A stretch of DNA of 64,000 nt from NCBI RefSeq assembly GCF_004319545.1, contig NZ_CP036313.1:4528501-4592500 (forward strand), written 5' to 3'. Every line of letters begins with the position of its first letter. The first letter of the stretch is position 1. Positions 17,484 through 26,014 of this stretch are shown piece by piece. The position numbers and the translations under genes are program-made. This DNA comes from Desulfobacter hydrogenophilus. GTDB lineage: Bacteria > Desulfobacterota > Desulfobacteria > Desulfobacterales > Desulfobacteraceae. The notes below the pieces were generated by a model that made no database searches, was not told the DNA's origin, and worked only from the letters and a program-made list of their open reading frames with translations.

Positions 17484-17579
17484 TACTCCAACTTTGGTTT
17501 TTTCAGGTATGCATTTTGCTTGGTTTAATAATAGCTTCGTATGCAGAATTTTGTTCTGAAGCATACCAAAGTTGAAGTA
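17484..17579. repeat. Inverted repeat between the 188-residue gene and ATP-grasp gene
   Basis: TACTCCAACTTTGG (17484-17497) and CCAAAGTTGAAGTA (17566-17579) are inverted copies with one mismatch. Inside and just outside, GCATTTTGC and GCAAAATGC form a second, overlapping pair. Could be an operator, an RNA structure or a small mobile remnant. Confidence 0.55.
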
Positions 17580-17644
17580 CAATATTCAGGCAAAATGCTG
17601 CATAACAATATATGTACCAAGAAAGACCTAAGTTGGATGACTAT

Positions 17645-18649
17645 ATGACGATATTAATAATTAGTGATATTTCCGACCTCCAAGTCTATTGGGTAACCCA
17701 TTTTTTAAATAAATGGGGTATAAATCATCAAATATTTAGCCCAGCAGAATATCCACTTAAAATAACTCAGAGTACACACCTTTCCTCTATTAGTCCTGAT
17801 TGTGATCAATGGGTATTAGAAAATGGTAACATTATTGACCCAAGTAAAATAAAGTCTGTTTGGTACCGAAAACCAGCCCTGCCTCAGCTTCCAAACGATT
17901 TGAAAGATTATGAAAGGGAGTATGCCCTTAATGAATGTCGACAATCACTTTATGGTTTGTATAATAGTCTTGATCATGCTTTCTGGATAAGTTCAATTCA
18001 TAATTTACGAATATCAAGTAATAAGCCTCTCCAATTAAGGATGGCAATATCCCTCGGTTTTTTGATTCCAGAGACTTTAATTACAAACGAACCTAAACAA
18101 GCAATAGAATTTGCAGAACGTTTTAATGGAAATATTATATATAAGACACTTTCTGATGGTATTCTTTATACACGTGAAGGGCCTTGGGAAGAGCCACGAG
18201 TACATGGTGAAATCTATGCCACCTTTTTAAGTGGGATAGATCCTAAGGTATTTGGTGCGGTGAGAAATACGCCTTGTTTGTTTCAGGAGTATATAAAAAA
18301 GGATTACGAATTAAGAGTAACAGTAGTCCATGATAAAGTCTTCGCTGTTGAAATTCATTCGCAAGATTGCTCAAGGGCTAAGATAGATTGGCGCAAAGCA
18401 AATATTCAGGACGTCCCCCATAAACTACATAAACTTCCACGCAATATAAGAGAAAAATGTCTGGCATTAGTTAAAGGGCTTGGTCTAGAGTTCGGTGCTA
18501 TTGATTTAATACGTCGCCATGATGGTGAATATGTATTTTTGGAAATTAACCCAAATGGTCAATACGGATGGCTTGAAGATACGATTGGGACTCAAATTAG
18601 TGAATATATTGCTAAGGTATTGGCGGGAAAAACTGAAAAATATGTATAA
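17645..18649 (+). CDS. MvdD-like ATP-grasp ligase (graspetide-type peptide maturase)
   Basis: About 334 residues. An N-terminal pre-ATP-grasp domain (MTILIISDISDLQVYWV) is followed by the ATP-grasp fold. In the last third, YELRVTVV (221-228), KIDWRKAN (near 250) and VFLEINPNGQYGWLED (297-312) match conserved blocks of the MvdC/MvdD/graspetide ligases; the E and N of LEINPNG bind Mg-ATP. Family members form ester or amide links between Thr/Ser/Lys and Asp/Glu side chains in a precursor. ATG 17645 gives the family's usual N-terminus and has GGAT upstream; an earlier ATG at 17612 lacks a ribosome site. No transporter or protease gene is adjacent. The unrecognised gene upstream is the candidate substrate. 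Confidence 0.85.
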   Translation: MTILIISDISDLQVYWVTHFLNKWGINHQIFSPAEYPLKITQSTHLSSISPDCDQWVLENGNIIDPSKIKSVWYRKPALPQLPNDLKDYEREYALNECRQSLYGLYNSLDHAFWISSIHNLRISSNKPLQLRMAISLGFLIPETLITNEPKQAIEFAERFNGNIIYKTLSDGILYTREGPWEEPRVHGEIYATFLSGIDPKVFGAVRNTPCLFQEYIKKDYELRVTVVHDKVFAVEIHSQDCSRAKIDWRKANIQDVPHKLHKLPRNIREKCLALVKGLGLEFGAIDLIRRHDGEYVFLEINPNGQYGWLEDTIGTQISEYIAKVLAGKTEKYV

Positions 18650-19165
18650 TCGGGACAAAACTACCATAATTAAGGAGCCCTCCCACACCACCCGGCGGCA
18701 TATGAATCAGGTATCAAGGCGGTTCGGCTGGCATTAATAGAATCGATTGCAGGTTATCCAACCGATTTTATTGGGTTTTTGCAGATCCAACGGCTACTAT
18801 GCTGACTACAAAAAGCCGTGTTCCTGATTTTTCCGTTAGAGTGTGGACTATGTCTATCATTGGACACCCGAGCCGATTTAGAATTTAGCATTCAATAACA
18901 TAAGCATTGTGGAGGGTATTTAAAAATTTTCACTGAGGACTATGTCATCAACAAAATACCATCAATGCCGAATTTAAAAACCCAGCCTATTATTAGTCGA
19001 TAAATACTTAGGCTCATGATTTTAGACCCACCACAATAGATAGGGGGTAAAACCTTACTGTTTAAAAAAAAGATTCTATTTTAGAATCCGTATGATCCAT
19101 TTGAAATTGACATTAAACTACAGACAAAATACAGGAGATTGCCCTGTTTTTGTTAGTTTCATGGT
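18650..19165. other. Gene-free stretch with repeat copy
   Basis: Contains a dispersed repeat (18840-19030) and, at 18676-18715, a short segment (CACCACCCGGCGGC ... AAGGCGGTTCGG) that resembles sequence near group II intron 3' ends, too short to call. A TTGACA at 19107-19112 may be a second promoter element ahead of the riboswitch. Confidence 0.45.
18840..19030. repeat. Dispersed repeat, copy 2
   Basis: Shares TATGTCTATCATTGGACACC, GCATTCAATAACATAAGCAT and further blocks with 7945-8130 in the same orientation; similarity fades after about 18980. Confidence 0.6.
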
Positions 19166-19194
19166 TTGACACGGTATAAACCCAGTGCTACTGT
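19166..19194 (+). promoter_or_regulatory. Candidate promoter of the thiamine operon
   Basis: TTGACA at 19166-19171, 17-base spacer, then TACTGT at 19189-19194. This would start transcripts around 19201, just ahead of the TPP aptamer. Confidence 0.45.
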
Positions 19195-19215
19195 AATTTT
19201 TAACTGCATAGTCAA

Positions 19216-19328
19216 TGGAAGGCTGGGGGAGCCAAAGGCATTCGGCTGAGAAAAAACAGATAACCCCTGTTTTGACCCTTGGAACCTGATCCGGATCATA
19301 CCGGCGAAGGAAAGCTTTTTTTCCTTCC
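19216..19328 (+). promoter_or_regulatory. TPP (THI-box) riboswitch
   Basis: Conserved aptamer blocks in order: GGGGGAGCC, GGCTGAGA (pyrimidine-sensing arm), then ACCCTTGGAACCTGATCCGG and CCGGCGAAGGAAAG (pyrophosphate-sensing arm). Right after the aptamer, GAAGGAAA and TTTCCTTC can form a hairpin, and a C-rich tract (CCTTCCCCCCATCCCCC) could pair with the G-rich 5' side of the aptamer; these are candidate expression-platform pairings. The genes that follow import and phosphorylate the thiamine pyrimidine precursor, fitting repression by thiamine pyrophosphate. Confidence 0.93.
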
Positions 19329-19357
19329 CCCCATCCCCCTGCGGCGTTGCCTAACAG

Positions 19358-19500
19358 GTGTTTGAACGTAAAGTCACCCATCTGCGGCGTTGCAAAAAAA
19401 TCTGTAATTCTCACAACCATGAGGTTGTTCCGGTTACAAATTTTTCTGCACCTTGCAGCTGGGAAACTTTCCGCCCAAACACGGGTGTCTGTTTAGACAC
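19358..19500. repeat. 143-bp palindromic repeat, copy 1
   Basis: Begins GTGTTTGAACG and ends GTCTGTTTAGACAC, with long internal complementarity. A second copy of exactly 143 bp lies at 34243-34385. This copy sits between the TPP riboswitch and the first importer gene, so it is transcribed as part of the leader. Confidence 0.8.
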
Positions 19501-19528
19501 TTATTGAAAACAAAACTATACATAGCCT

Positions 19529-20284
19529 ATGCTTGAGGTCCTGGGTCTGGCCAAGTCATTTGGTTTGCAGACCATTTTTGAAAATTTTGACCTGAACCTT
19601 CCCCATGGGCGGTTTACAGTACTGGTTGGCCCGTCCGGGTGCGGGAAGTCCACCCTTTTTGACTGCTTGACCGGTATAGTCTGTCCTGACCAGGGCCGGA
19701 TTGTGTGGCAGGGCAACGCCATTGCCCATCTTGGCAGCCTTGCCGCCTATATGCAGCAAAAAGACATGCTGCTGCCTTGGCTGACGCTGGAAGAAAACAG
19801 TCTTTTGCCGGTGCAGGCAAGGCCCCGCACGCTAAGAGATATGAAACAGGCAAAACAAACACTTGCCCGGATCTTCGAAAGAATTGGGCTTACAGGATTT
19901 GGGGCTCATTATCCCTACCAGGTATCAGGCGGTATGCGCCAGCGATGCGCCCTGGCCCGCACCCTGATGTTTGACCGGGATCTGGTCTTGTTGGACGAAC
20001 CCCTGTCCGCCCTGGACGCCATTACCCGCCGGGAACTGCAAAATCTGCTGCTCATGCTGCAAAAGGAATTCGGCAAGACCGTTCTCATGATCACCCATGA
20101 CATTGAAGAGGCCCTGGTCCTGGCAGATGAAATCATACTTGTAGGCCCTACCCCCATGACCATCCTCGAACGATTCCAGCCCAAGGCATCCAAACCAAGG
20201 GAGTTCACCCAGCCCGAATTCATGGAGACCAAGGCCCGGATTCTCTCCCGGTTGTTGACCGAAAAGGAGAAAATCCAGGGATGA
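19529..20284 (+). CDS. thiZ: ABC transporter ATPase, HMP precursor import
   Basis: 251 residues. Walker A GPSGCGKST, Q-loop in YMQQKDMLLPWLTLEEN, signature VSGGMRQRCALARTL, Walker B VLLDEPLSALD and switch His in ITHDIEEAL. The QQKDMLLPW Q-loop type is shared with nitrate/taurine/HMP importers. It powers the cytoplasmic side of an importer whose permease and binding protein follow directly. Assignment to hydroxymethylpyrimidine uptake rests on the TPP riboswitch upstream, the THI5-like binding protein and thiD. The start at 19529 lacks an obvious ribosome site, perhaps because the 143-bp repeat ends only 28 bases earlier. Confidence 0.85.
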   Translation: MLEVLGLAKSFGLQTIFENFDLNLPHGRFTVLVGPSGCGKSTLFDCLTGIVCPDQGRIVWQGNAIAHLGSLAAYMQQKDMLLPWLTLEENSLLPVQARPRTLRDMKQAKQTLARIFERIGLTGFGAHYPYQVSGGMRQRCALARTLMFDRDLVLLDEPLSALDAITRRELQNLLLMLQKEFGKTVLMITHDIEEALVLADEIILVGPTPMTILERFQPKASKPREFTQPEFMETKARILSRLLTEKEKIQG

Positions 20285-21027
20285 AATGGTCAGATACGCT
20301 TTTTCCGGCCGCCCTCACCCTGGGCATACTGGTTTTATGGGAGGTCCTTGTACAAATCATGCACACCCCGGCTTTTATTCTGCCCCCACCATCGGCCATC
20401 GGCCTTTGTGCGGTGATAAAAGCGCCCCTGATCTGGCCCCACGCCTTGGCCACGGCCCTGGAAATCGTACTGGGCATTACGTTGGCCTTGGGAACATCCA
20501 TTCCTTTGGCCATATTCATGTTTGCCCGGCCCGGCATTGAAAAAGGCCTTTCCCCGTTTCTGGTGGCATCCCAGGCCGTGCCGGTCTTTGCCCTGGCCCC
20601 GCTGCTTGTGATCTGGCTGGGATACGGCATATGGTCCAAGGTTTTCATGGCCTGGGTGATCATTTTTTTCCCCATTACCGTAAGCCTGTTATCCGGCCTT
20701 AAAAGCTGCGACCCTGATTTCCGCAAACTGTTTACCCTTATGGGGGCAGGATTCTGGATGAAGCTGCGCCTGCTGTACTGGCCCTGGGCGTTACCTCAGT
20801 TTTTCGCAGGGCTTAAGGTGGGCGTTACCGTGGCTACCATCGGCGCGGTCATCGGCGAATGGGTGGGGGCCCAGAAAGGGCTTGGCTATCTGATGATCCA
20901 GTCCAATGCCCGACTGAATACGGATCTGGTATTTGCCTGCATTCTCTGGCTTTCGGGCATGGGGATTGGGCTGTGGGCATTGGTCAGTTTTGCTGAAAAA
21001 CGAATGGTAACATGGAAAAATAATTAA
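20281..21027 (+). CDS. thiX: ABC transporter permease, HMP precursor import
   Basis: 248 residues with about six membrane helices, binding-protein-dependent transport (BPD_transp_1) fold. The EAA-type coupling loop is in the segment around LYWPWALPQFFAGLKVGVTVATIGAVIGEW. Overlaps the ATPase gene by four bases (ATGA), so the two are translationally coupled. Acts in the inner membrane. Closest by sequence style to SsuC/TauC/ThiX permeases; genomic context decides for ThiX. Confidence 0.85.
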   Translation: MKWSDTLFPAALTLGILVLWEVLVQIMHTPAFILPPPSAIGLCAVIKAPLIWPHALATALEIVLGITLALGTSIPLAIFMFARPGIEKGLSPFLVASQAVPVFALAPLLVIWLGYGIWSKVFMAWVIIFFPITVSLLSGLKSCDPDFRKLFTLMGAGFWMKLRLLYWPWALPQFFAGLKVGVTVATIGAVIGEWVGAQKGLGYLMIQSNARLNTDLVFACILWLSGMGIGLWALVSFAEKRMVTWKNN

Positions 21028-21050
21028 TTCATAAAAAGAGAGGATAAACA

Positions 21051-21989
21051 ATGAAACGACATGTTGTTCTGACACTAATGACCTTTTTCATGCTTTGCAG
21101 CACCGCCTCGGCGCAAAAACTTGTGCTCATGCTGGACTGGTTTCCAAACGTGGACCATTTACCTGTTTATGTTGCCCAAAAATCCGGTTATTTTGCAGCC
21201 CAGGGCCTGGAAGTTGAAATTATCGTCCCGTCAGAGACCTCGGATGCGCTGAAACTTGCCGCAGCAGGCAAGGTGGATCTGGCCGTGTCCTACCAGCCCC
21301 AGACCATTATGGCGGCAGATGCAGGGCTCAAGGTTAAAGCCGTGGCTCCCCTTGTGGTCAAACCCTTGACAACACTGATGTTTTTGGATGAGTCCATAAA
21401 AAACCCTGCGGATCTGTCCGGCAAAAAAATCGGTTACACCGTGCCCGGACTAATGGACATGCTGCTCAAAGGCTTTGCCGACATCAACGGGATTACGGAC
21501 TACACCCCGGTGAATGTGGGATTCACCATCCTGCCCGCTCTGGCATCAAAACAGGTCGCCGCCGTTATGGGACCCTTTAAAACCTACGAAACCGTAACCA
21601 TGCAGCAGCAAGGAGTTACCGCCCGTTTTTTTGAACTGGAAAAATACGGCATTCCGGAGTACGAAGAGCTGATTTTCGCGGCAGGTGACGCCACCCTGGA
21701 AACGAAAAAAGCTGCGGTTCACGGATTTGTCATAGCTGTTCACAAGGCCCTGGCCGACATTAAAAAGGATCCAGACAAAGCCCTGTCCCTCTACTTTGAG
21801 GCCCTGCCCGACGTGGATAAAGAGATAGAAACAAAAGCCTTTGCCCTGACCGCAGAATATTTTGCAGCCCCGGGCCAGGTCAGCAACCCTGAAAAATGGC
21901 AGACATTTATAGATTTTGCCCTGAAATACGGACTGATTAAGAACACAATCAGACCCCAGGATCTAATTTACAGCCAAAACAACGATTAG
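21051..21989 (+). CDS. thiY: THI5/NMT1-type periplasmic substrate-binding protein
   Basis: 312 residues with a signal peptide (MKRHVVLTLMTFFMLCSTASA). The mature start KLVLMLDWFPNVDHLPVYVAQKSGYF is the conserved N-lobe of NMT1/THI5-like proteins, which bind N-formyl-4-amino-5-aminomethyl-2-methylpyrimidine or HMP. It delivers the pyrimidine to the ThiX/ThiZ importer. AGAGAGGATAAACA before ATG is a fair ribosome site, 23 bases past the permease. Paired with thiD downstream it gives a salvage route: import, then phosphorylation. Confidence 0.9.
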   Translation: MKRHVVLTLMTFFMLCSTASAQKLVLMLDWFPNVDHLPVYVAQKSGYFAAQGLEVEIIVPSETSDALKLAAAGKVDLAVSYQPQTIMAADAGLKVKAVAPLVVKPLTTLMFLDESIKNPADLSGKKIGYTVPGLMDMLLKGFADINGITDYTPVNVGFTILPALASKQVAAVMGPFKTYETVTMQQQGVTARFFELEKYGIPEYEELIFAAGDATLETKKAAVHGFVIAVHKALADIKKDPDKALSLYFEALPDVDKEIETKAFALTAEYFAAPGQVSNPEKWQTFIDFALKYGLIKNTIRPQDLIYSQNND

Positions 21990-22110
21990 TGCCCACCCAT
22001 AAATAGCCTTTTTGACCAATTGAGAGCGGAGCTTTTCTTCGAACCCGCCTTGCACTTGAACAAAAAGTCTTATTTCTGGACGGAAACCAAATTTAAAAAT
22101 CCCATTTAAA

Positions 22111-22248
22111 GAATGAGTCCAAAATAACTTAACCTGGGAGCGCAGGCGCCTCGCCTGCATCGTTACAATACTGGCACACATGCAGGCGAGACGCCCGCGC
22201 TCCCAGATATAGCAAAATAGACAAGTTATTTAAGACCCGTTCCTAAAG
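22111..22248. repeat. GC-rich palindromic repeat with AT-rich ends, copy 1
   Basis: A core hairpin (CTGGGAGCGC at 22134 pairing with GCGCTCCCAG ending 22206, extended by GGCGAGACGCC-like arms) is flanked by inverted outer ends GAATGAGTCC and ACGGGTCTTA-type segments with ATAACTT/AAGTTAT. Related copies are at 48205-48332 and, rearranged, at 27403-27515. It separates thiY from thiD and may act as an RNA barrier between them. Confidence 0.75.
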
Positions 22249-22256
22249 GTAATTTT

Positions 22257-23072
22257 ATGAAAACATACTATCGCGCATTAACCATCGCAGGTTCTGACAG
22301 CGGCGGCGGAGCCGGTGTCCAGGCAGATTTGAAAACCTTCAGTGCCTTAGGGGTGTTCGGCATGTCCGCCATCACGGCACTCACGGCCCAGAACACCCAC
22401 AGTGTCACAGGTATTTTTCCTGTCCCCCCGGCATTCATCGGGGAACAAATTGATGCCGTGATGTCGGATATCGGCGCCAATGCCGTCAAAATCGGCATGC
22501 TGCACTCACCGGAAGTCATTGAAATGGTGGCCGAAAAACTCAAACAGTGGCAATGCCCCAATGTGGTGCTGGACCCGGTGATGATCTCCAAGTCCGGAGA
22601 CAATCTGCTCCAGGACGATGCCGTGGACGCATTGACAAAACTCTTGCTGCCCCTGGCCACGGTAATAACCCCAAATCTGCCCGAGGCCTCGGTGCTTTTA
22701 GGCAGAATCATCGATACCCCAGATAAAATGAGCGAAGCGGCCGCAGCCTTAGCAGATCTTGGCGCACCCAATGTCCTGGTCAAAGGCGGGCATCTGACTT
22801 CTGGACCAGGCATTGACCTGCTTTATGAAACCGCCTCCGGGCAGACAACCCGCTATACGGCAGACCGGGTGGACACAAAAAACAGCCACGGTACGGGGTG
22901 CACCCTGTCATCGGCCATTGCCGCAGGCCTTGCCCGGGGACTTGATCTGAAAACTGCCGTTGTCGAGGCCAAAAACTATATCACCGAGGCATTAAAGGCC
23001 GGGGCAGATATCGAAACCGGCTCGGGGCATGGACCGGTCCACCATTTTCATGCGTTGTGGAAAAAGAGATAG
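22257..23072 (+). CDS. thiD: Hydroxymethylpyrimidine/phosphomethylpyrimidine kinase
   Basis: 271 residues, ribokinase-like fold. TIAGSDSGGGAGVQADLKTF at the N-terminus binds HMP, MLHSPEVI and VVLDPVMISKSGD are conserved core blocks, and SHGTGCTLSSAIAAGLA carries the anion hole and catalytic Cys/Asp region. It phosphorylates HMP twice to HMP-PP for thiamine synthesis in the cytoplasm. AAAGG before the ATG. It continues the riboswitch-controlled thiamine set, although a palindromic repeat lies between it and thiY, so its expression may be partly separate. Confidence 0.95.
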   Translation: MKTYYRALTIAGSDSGGGAGVQADLKTFSALGVFGMSAITALTAQNTHSVTGIFPVPPAFIGEQIDAVMSDIGANAVKIGMLHSPEVIEMVAEKLKQWQCPNVVLDPVMISKSGDNLLQDDAVDALTKLLLPLATVITPNLPEASVLLGRIIDTPDKMSEAAAALADLGAPNVLVKGGHLTSGPGIDLLYETASGQTTRYTADRVDTKNSHGTGCTLSSAIAAGLARGLDLKTAVVEAKNYITEALKAGADIETGSGHGPVHHFHALWKKR

Positions 23073-23105
23073 AATTTATTTAAAAAGCTGCGGGTAACAC
23101 CTGAT

Positions 23106-24968
23106 TTAACTACCGGGGATGAGGGTTCGGATCTGCATTTCACATTCCCGGCAGTTAAAAACCACTTGAAATCGGTGTTTGCCATGGGTCAGAAACAACG
23201 GCCCGGCAGAAGGCTGCGGAGGTTTGCCTCTGTTTTCCCCTGCCTTTCCGGAGCACCACCCAAGGCTGCGGCGGATACAGTGTTTTGTGGTCATGACCGG
23301 GGTGCCCGGTCCTGGCGGGACACATTCAAAGGCGGGATCAATGGATTTCACCCCTCTTTTCTTGTAAAATTGAACAGATAGATGGTTGGCTGCATTGGCC
23401 CTAAAATCCAGGTCGGCACGGTAAAAATGAACCGGCGTCGGCCTGGGCCCGGCAGTCAGGCGCGCATAGGCCGTTAACCGGTTCTTTTCCAGGCAGTCCA
23501 CCAGGTCCCGCCGCAAACGATTCAGATCGGCGGCAGGCAGAAACACCGGTTTTGAAAGGATTTCAAGGCAATTCAATTCAAAACAGGTATTGCCCAATTT
23601 GCCCAACTGCTTTTGAATGGCTGTCCGGGCCGTGTCCGGGTTGCGGGCCGGGTCCCCCGTAACACAAAGCAGGACCCGGGCCTGGATATTGTCCTCATCC
23701 ACGCAGGACAGCTCAAACCCTTGGGAGTGTTCACAAAACGTCATATCCAGGGATATCTTTCTTTGGGCGGTCATGCCTGCCATAAGACGTGCAAACTTCA
23801 AGTCATGGTTCCTGAATACCATGGTTCCCTTAGGCAAATCATTTTTTTTAATATGTATTTTTCCAGACGGAAATACACTTTGGTTTCCATCCACCCGGTT
23901 CACATAAAACCCTTTAAGCTTGCCCGGTGCTTTGGGAAAACAGATTCCATCCCCGGCCAACAGATCATGGGGCCGATCCAGTACCAAGGCCTGGTTTTTA
24001 ATTTGTTTCACTTGTCCTATGGGCTCGCCCACTGATTTTGGTGTATCAAAGGCGTCAATTGAGCCAGATGACCCGGAAAGAAAATAATCGGTAAATCCCC
24101 GGTTAAAGGTTTTGCAGGGTTCCGGCGTGAAAAAAAACGTTACCCGGCCCGAGGAGGCTTTGGTATATGAAGCACCGGTCTTTATCAGGGCATCAAGCTT
24201 CTGGCGGTAAAATCCAGTGATATTTTTCACATAATCCAAACTTTTAAGCCGTCCTTCGATCTTAAAAGAGGTGACTCCGGCCCGGACCAGATCCCCCAAA
24301 AACTCAGCGCGGTTCATGTCCTTTAAAGAGAGCAGATGCCTGTTTTCACAAAGAACCGTTCCCTCTTTATCCTCAAGGTTCCAGGCAAGCCGGCAGGGCT
24401 GGCCGCAGGCGCCCCGGTTGGCGCTTCTGCCGCCAATGGCCGCACTCATGTAACATTGCCCGGAATAGCACACGCACAATGCCCCGTGGACAAAGGCCTC
24501 AAGATCCACACGCGTGGCGGTTCGAATCTGTTTAATCGCAGACAAAGACAATTCCCGGGCAAGAATCACACGGGAAAATCCTGACTGTTCAAGAAATCTG
24601 ACCTTTTCCGGGGTCCGGTTATCGGTCTGGGTGCTGGCAAATAAGGGGATGGGGGGCAGATCCATCTCTAAAAGCCCCATATCCTGAATGATTAAGGCGT
24701 CCACCCCGGCCTGGTAAAGCTGTTCAATCAAACGCCTTGCCGGCTCAAGTTCATGGTCGAAAAGCAGGGTGTTAAAGGCCACATACACCCGGGCGAAATA
24801 ACGATGGGCATAATTGCACAACGCCTCAATATCCGCCACACTGTTGCCTGCGGCAGCCCTTGCGCCGAACCGCTCGGGGCCGATATACACGGCATCGGCA
24901 CCGTGATCAACAGCGGCCTTGCCAAATTCCATATTTTTCGCCGGTGCCAAAAGTTCCAGGTCGGGCAT
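23106..24968 (-). CDS. U32-family peptidase-like protein, RlhA type
   Basis: 620 residues. N-terminal TIM-barrel-like U32 domain starting LELLAPAKNMEFGKAAVDHGADAVYIG, with the signature EAFVHGALCVCYSGQCYMS and the Cys-rich ANRGACGQPCRLAW. Other cysteines near the C-terminus (FNCREC) could complete an iron-sulfur site. U32 members include RlhA (23S rRNA C2501 hydroxylation) and TrhP/TrhO-like tRNA hydroxylation proteins; length and the presence of the C-terminal extension favour the RlhA/YdcP side. TAAGGAGA before ATG. Converges with thiD across 33 bases. A classic protease role is unlikely. Confidence 0.8.
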   Translation of the reverse strand: MPDLELLAPAKNMEFGKAAVDHGADAVYIGPERFGARAAAGNSVADIEALCNYAHRYFARVYVAFNTLLFDHELEPARRLIEQLYQAGVDALIIQDMGLLEMDLPPIPLFASTQTDNRTPEKVRFLEQSGFSRVILARELSLSAIKQIRTATRVDLEAFVHGALCVCYSGQCYMSAAIGGRSANRGACGQPCRLAWNLEDKEGTVLCENRHLLSLKDMNRAEFLGDLVRAGVTSFKIEGRLKSLDYVKNITGFYRQKLDALIKTGASYTKASSGRVTFFFTPEPCKTFNRGFTDYFLSGSSGSIDAFDTPKSVGEPIGQVKQIKNQALVLDRPHDLLAGDGICFPKAPGKLKGFYVNRVDGNQSVFPSGKIHIKKNDLPKGTMVFRNHDLKFARLMAGMTAQRKISLDMTFCEHSQGFELSCVDEDNIQARVLLCVTGDPARNPDTARTAIQKQLGKLGNTCFELNCLEILSKPVFLPAADLNRLRRDLVDCLEKNRLTAYARLTAGPRPTPVHFYRADLDFRANAANHLSVQFYKKRGVKSIDPAFECVPPGPGTPVMTTKHCIRRSLGWCSGKAGENRGKPPQPSAGPLFLTHGKHRFQVVFNCRECEMQIRTLIPGS

Positions 24969-25302
24969 GATCTCTCCTTATTGTATTTTTCCAACTGGTT
25001 CAAGAACCATTTAATACCCATTGTTGTCAATCTTTTCTTCCTAAAACTCGCTGATCAAGTTTTTGTTAATTTGCGCAACTTCGGCGTTAAAAAAAAATTT
25101 TAATACTCAAAATATGTCGTATATTCAACCGGTTAAAAATCGTTTCCACCTTGAATTTGAACAAATTCCCTAAAAGCTTGATGATCGAGTAAAAATGCGC
25201 CAAAACATAAAAAATTGCACCCCATTCAATAAAAAGAATTGACTCCGCTTGTAAAAAAACAGCACAATCAATTATAAAAAGGAACGAAAGGAAAAAATAA
25301 TC
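24969..25302. other. AT-rich divergent promoter region
   Basis: Lies between the U32 gene and the two-component operon, which point away from each other. TTGACT near 25239 is a possible -35 for the regulator gene, without a clear -10. Nothing else seen. Confidence 0.4.
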
Positions 25303-25998
25303 ATGTCGCAGACAGTCTTAATCGTAGACGATGATGCAAAGCTCATTGATCTTTTAACCGAGTATTTTGGAGAAAACGAATTTCGTACCCATGCCGTCAT
25401 GCTGGGCGCCGACGCCCTTGATGCCATACGGGATGACCAGCCGGATATTGTTATTCTGGATATCATGCTGCCGGATACCGATGGTCTGGAGGTACTCAAG
25501 CAAATCCGGGCCAAACATGCAATACCGGTCATCATGCTCACAGCCAAAGGCGATGATACAGACAGGATTGTAGGTCTGGAACTGGGTGCGGACGATTATC
25601 TACCCAAACCCTTTAACCCCAGGGAACTTCTTGCCAGAATCCGAGCAATTCTCCGACGTCAGGACAGGACCGTAAACGAGTCCGATACCGTAATTATCCG
25701 GGCCGGGGATCTGGAATTGAACCGATCCACACGGACCCTGTTGGCGAAGGGCAAAAACGTGCCCTTATCCACCACAGAATTCAATGTTCTGGAAGTGCTG
25801 ATGAAACACCCCAACACAGTGCTCAGTCGGGAGCAGATCACAAACATGGCCCAGGGCCGAAGTTTTATGGCTGATGACCGCAGTGTGGATATTCATGTTT
25901 CCAAACTAAGGGGAAAAATAGAAAAACATCCCTCTTCTCCGGTGCGAATCAAAACAATATGGGGCACGGGGTACATGTTTATCAATCCTGATTCATAA
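25303..25998 (+). CDS. OmpR/CpxR-family response regulator
   Basis: 231 residues. Receiver domain with D10, D11, phosphoacceptor D53 (VILDIMLPD), T80 and K102 (YLPKPF), then a winged-helix OmpR-type DNA-binding domain (LSTTEFNVLEVLMKHPN ... DDRSVDIHVSKLRGKI ... IKTIWGTGYMF). Sequence style matches CpxR/RstA regulators. AAGGAACGAAAGGAAA upstream supplies the ribosome site. It is followed 17 bases later by its kinase gene, so the two form one operon responding to an envelope or unknown signal. Confidence 0.92.
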   Translation: MSQTVLIVDDDAKLIDLLTEYFGENEFRTHAVMLGADALDAIRDDQPDIVILDIMLPDTDGLEVLKQIRAKHAIPVIMLTAKGDDTDRIVGLELGADDYLPKPFNPRELLARIRAILRRQDRTVNESDTVIIRAGDLELNRSTRTLLAKGKNVPLSTTEFNVLEVLMKHPNTVLSREQITNMAQGRSFMADDRSVDIHVSKLRGKIEKHPSSPVRIKTIWGTGYMFINPDS

Positions 25999-26014
25999 CC
26001 AAGGTGCTCGGACC

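Noticed and set aside
18676..18715. Group II intron domain V at the end of the ATP-grasp gene
   Set aside because: Only a loose resemblance (CCCGGCGGC ... GGCGGTTCGG); helices do not close well and there is no domain VI or 3' end.
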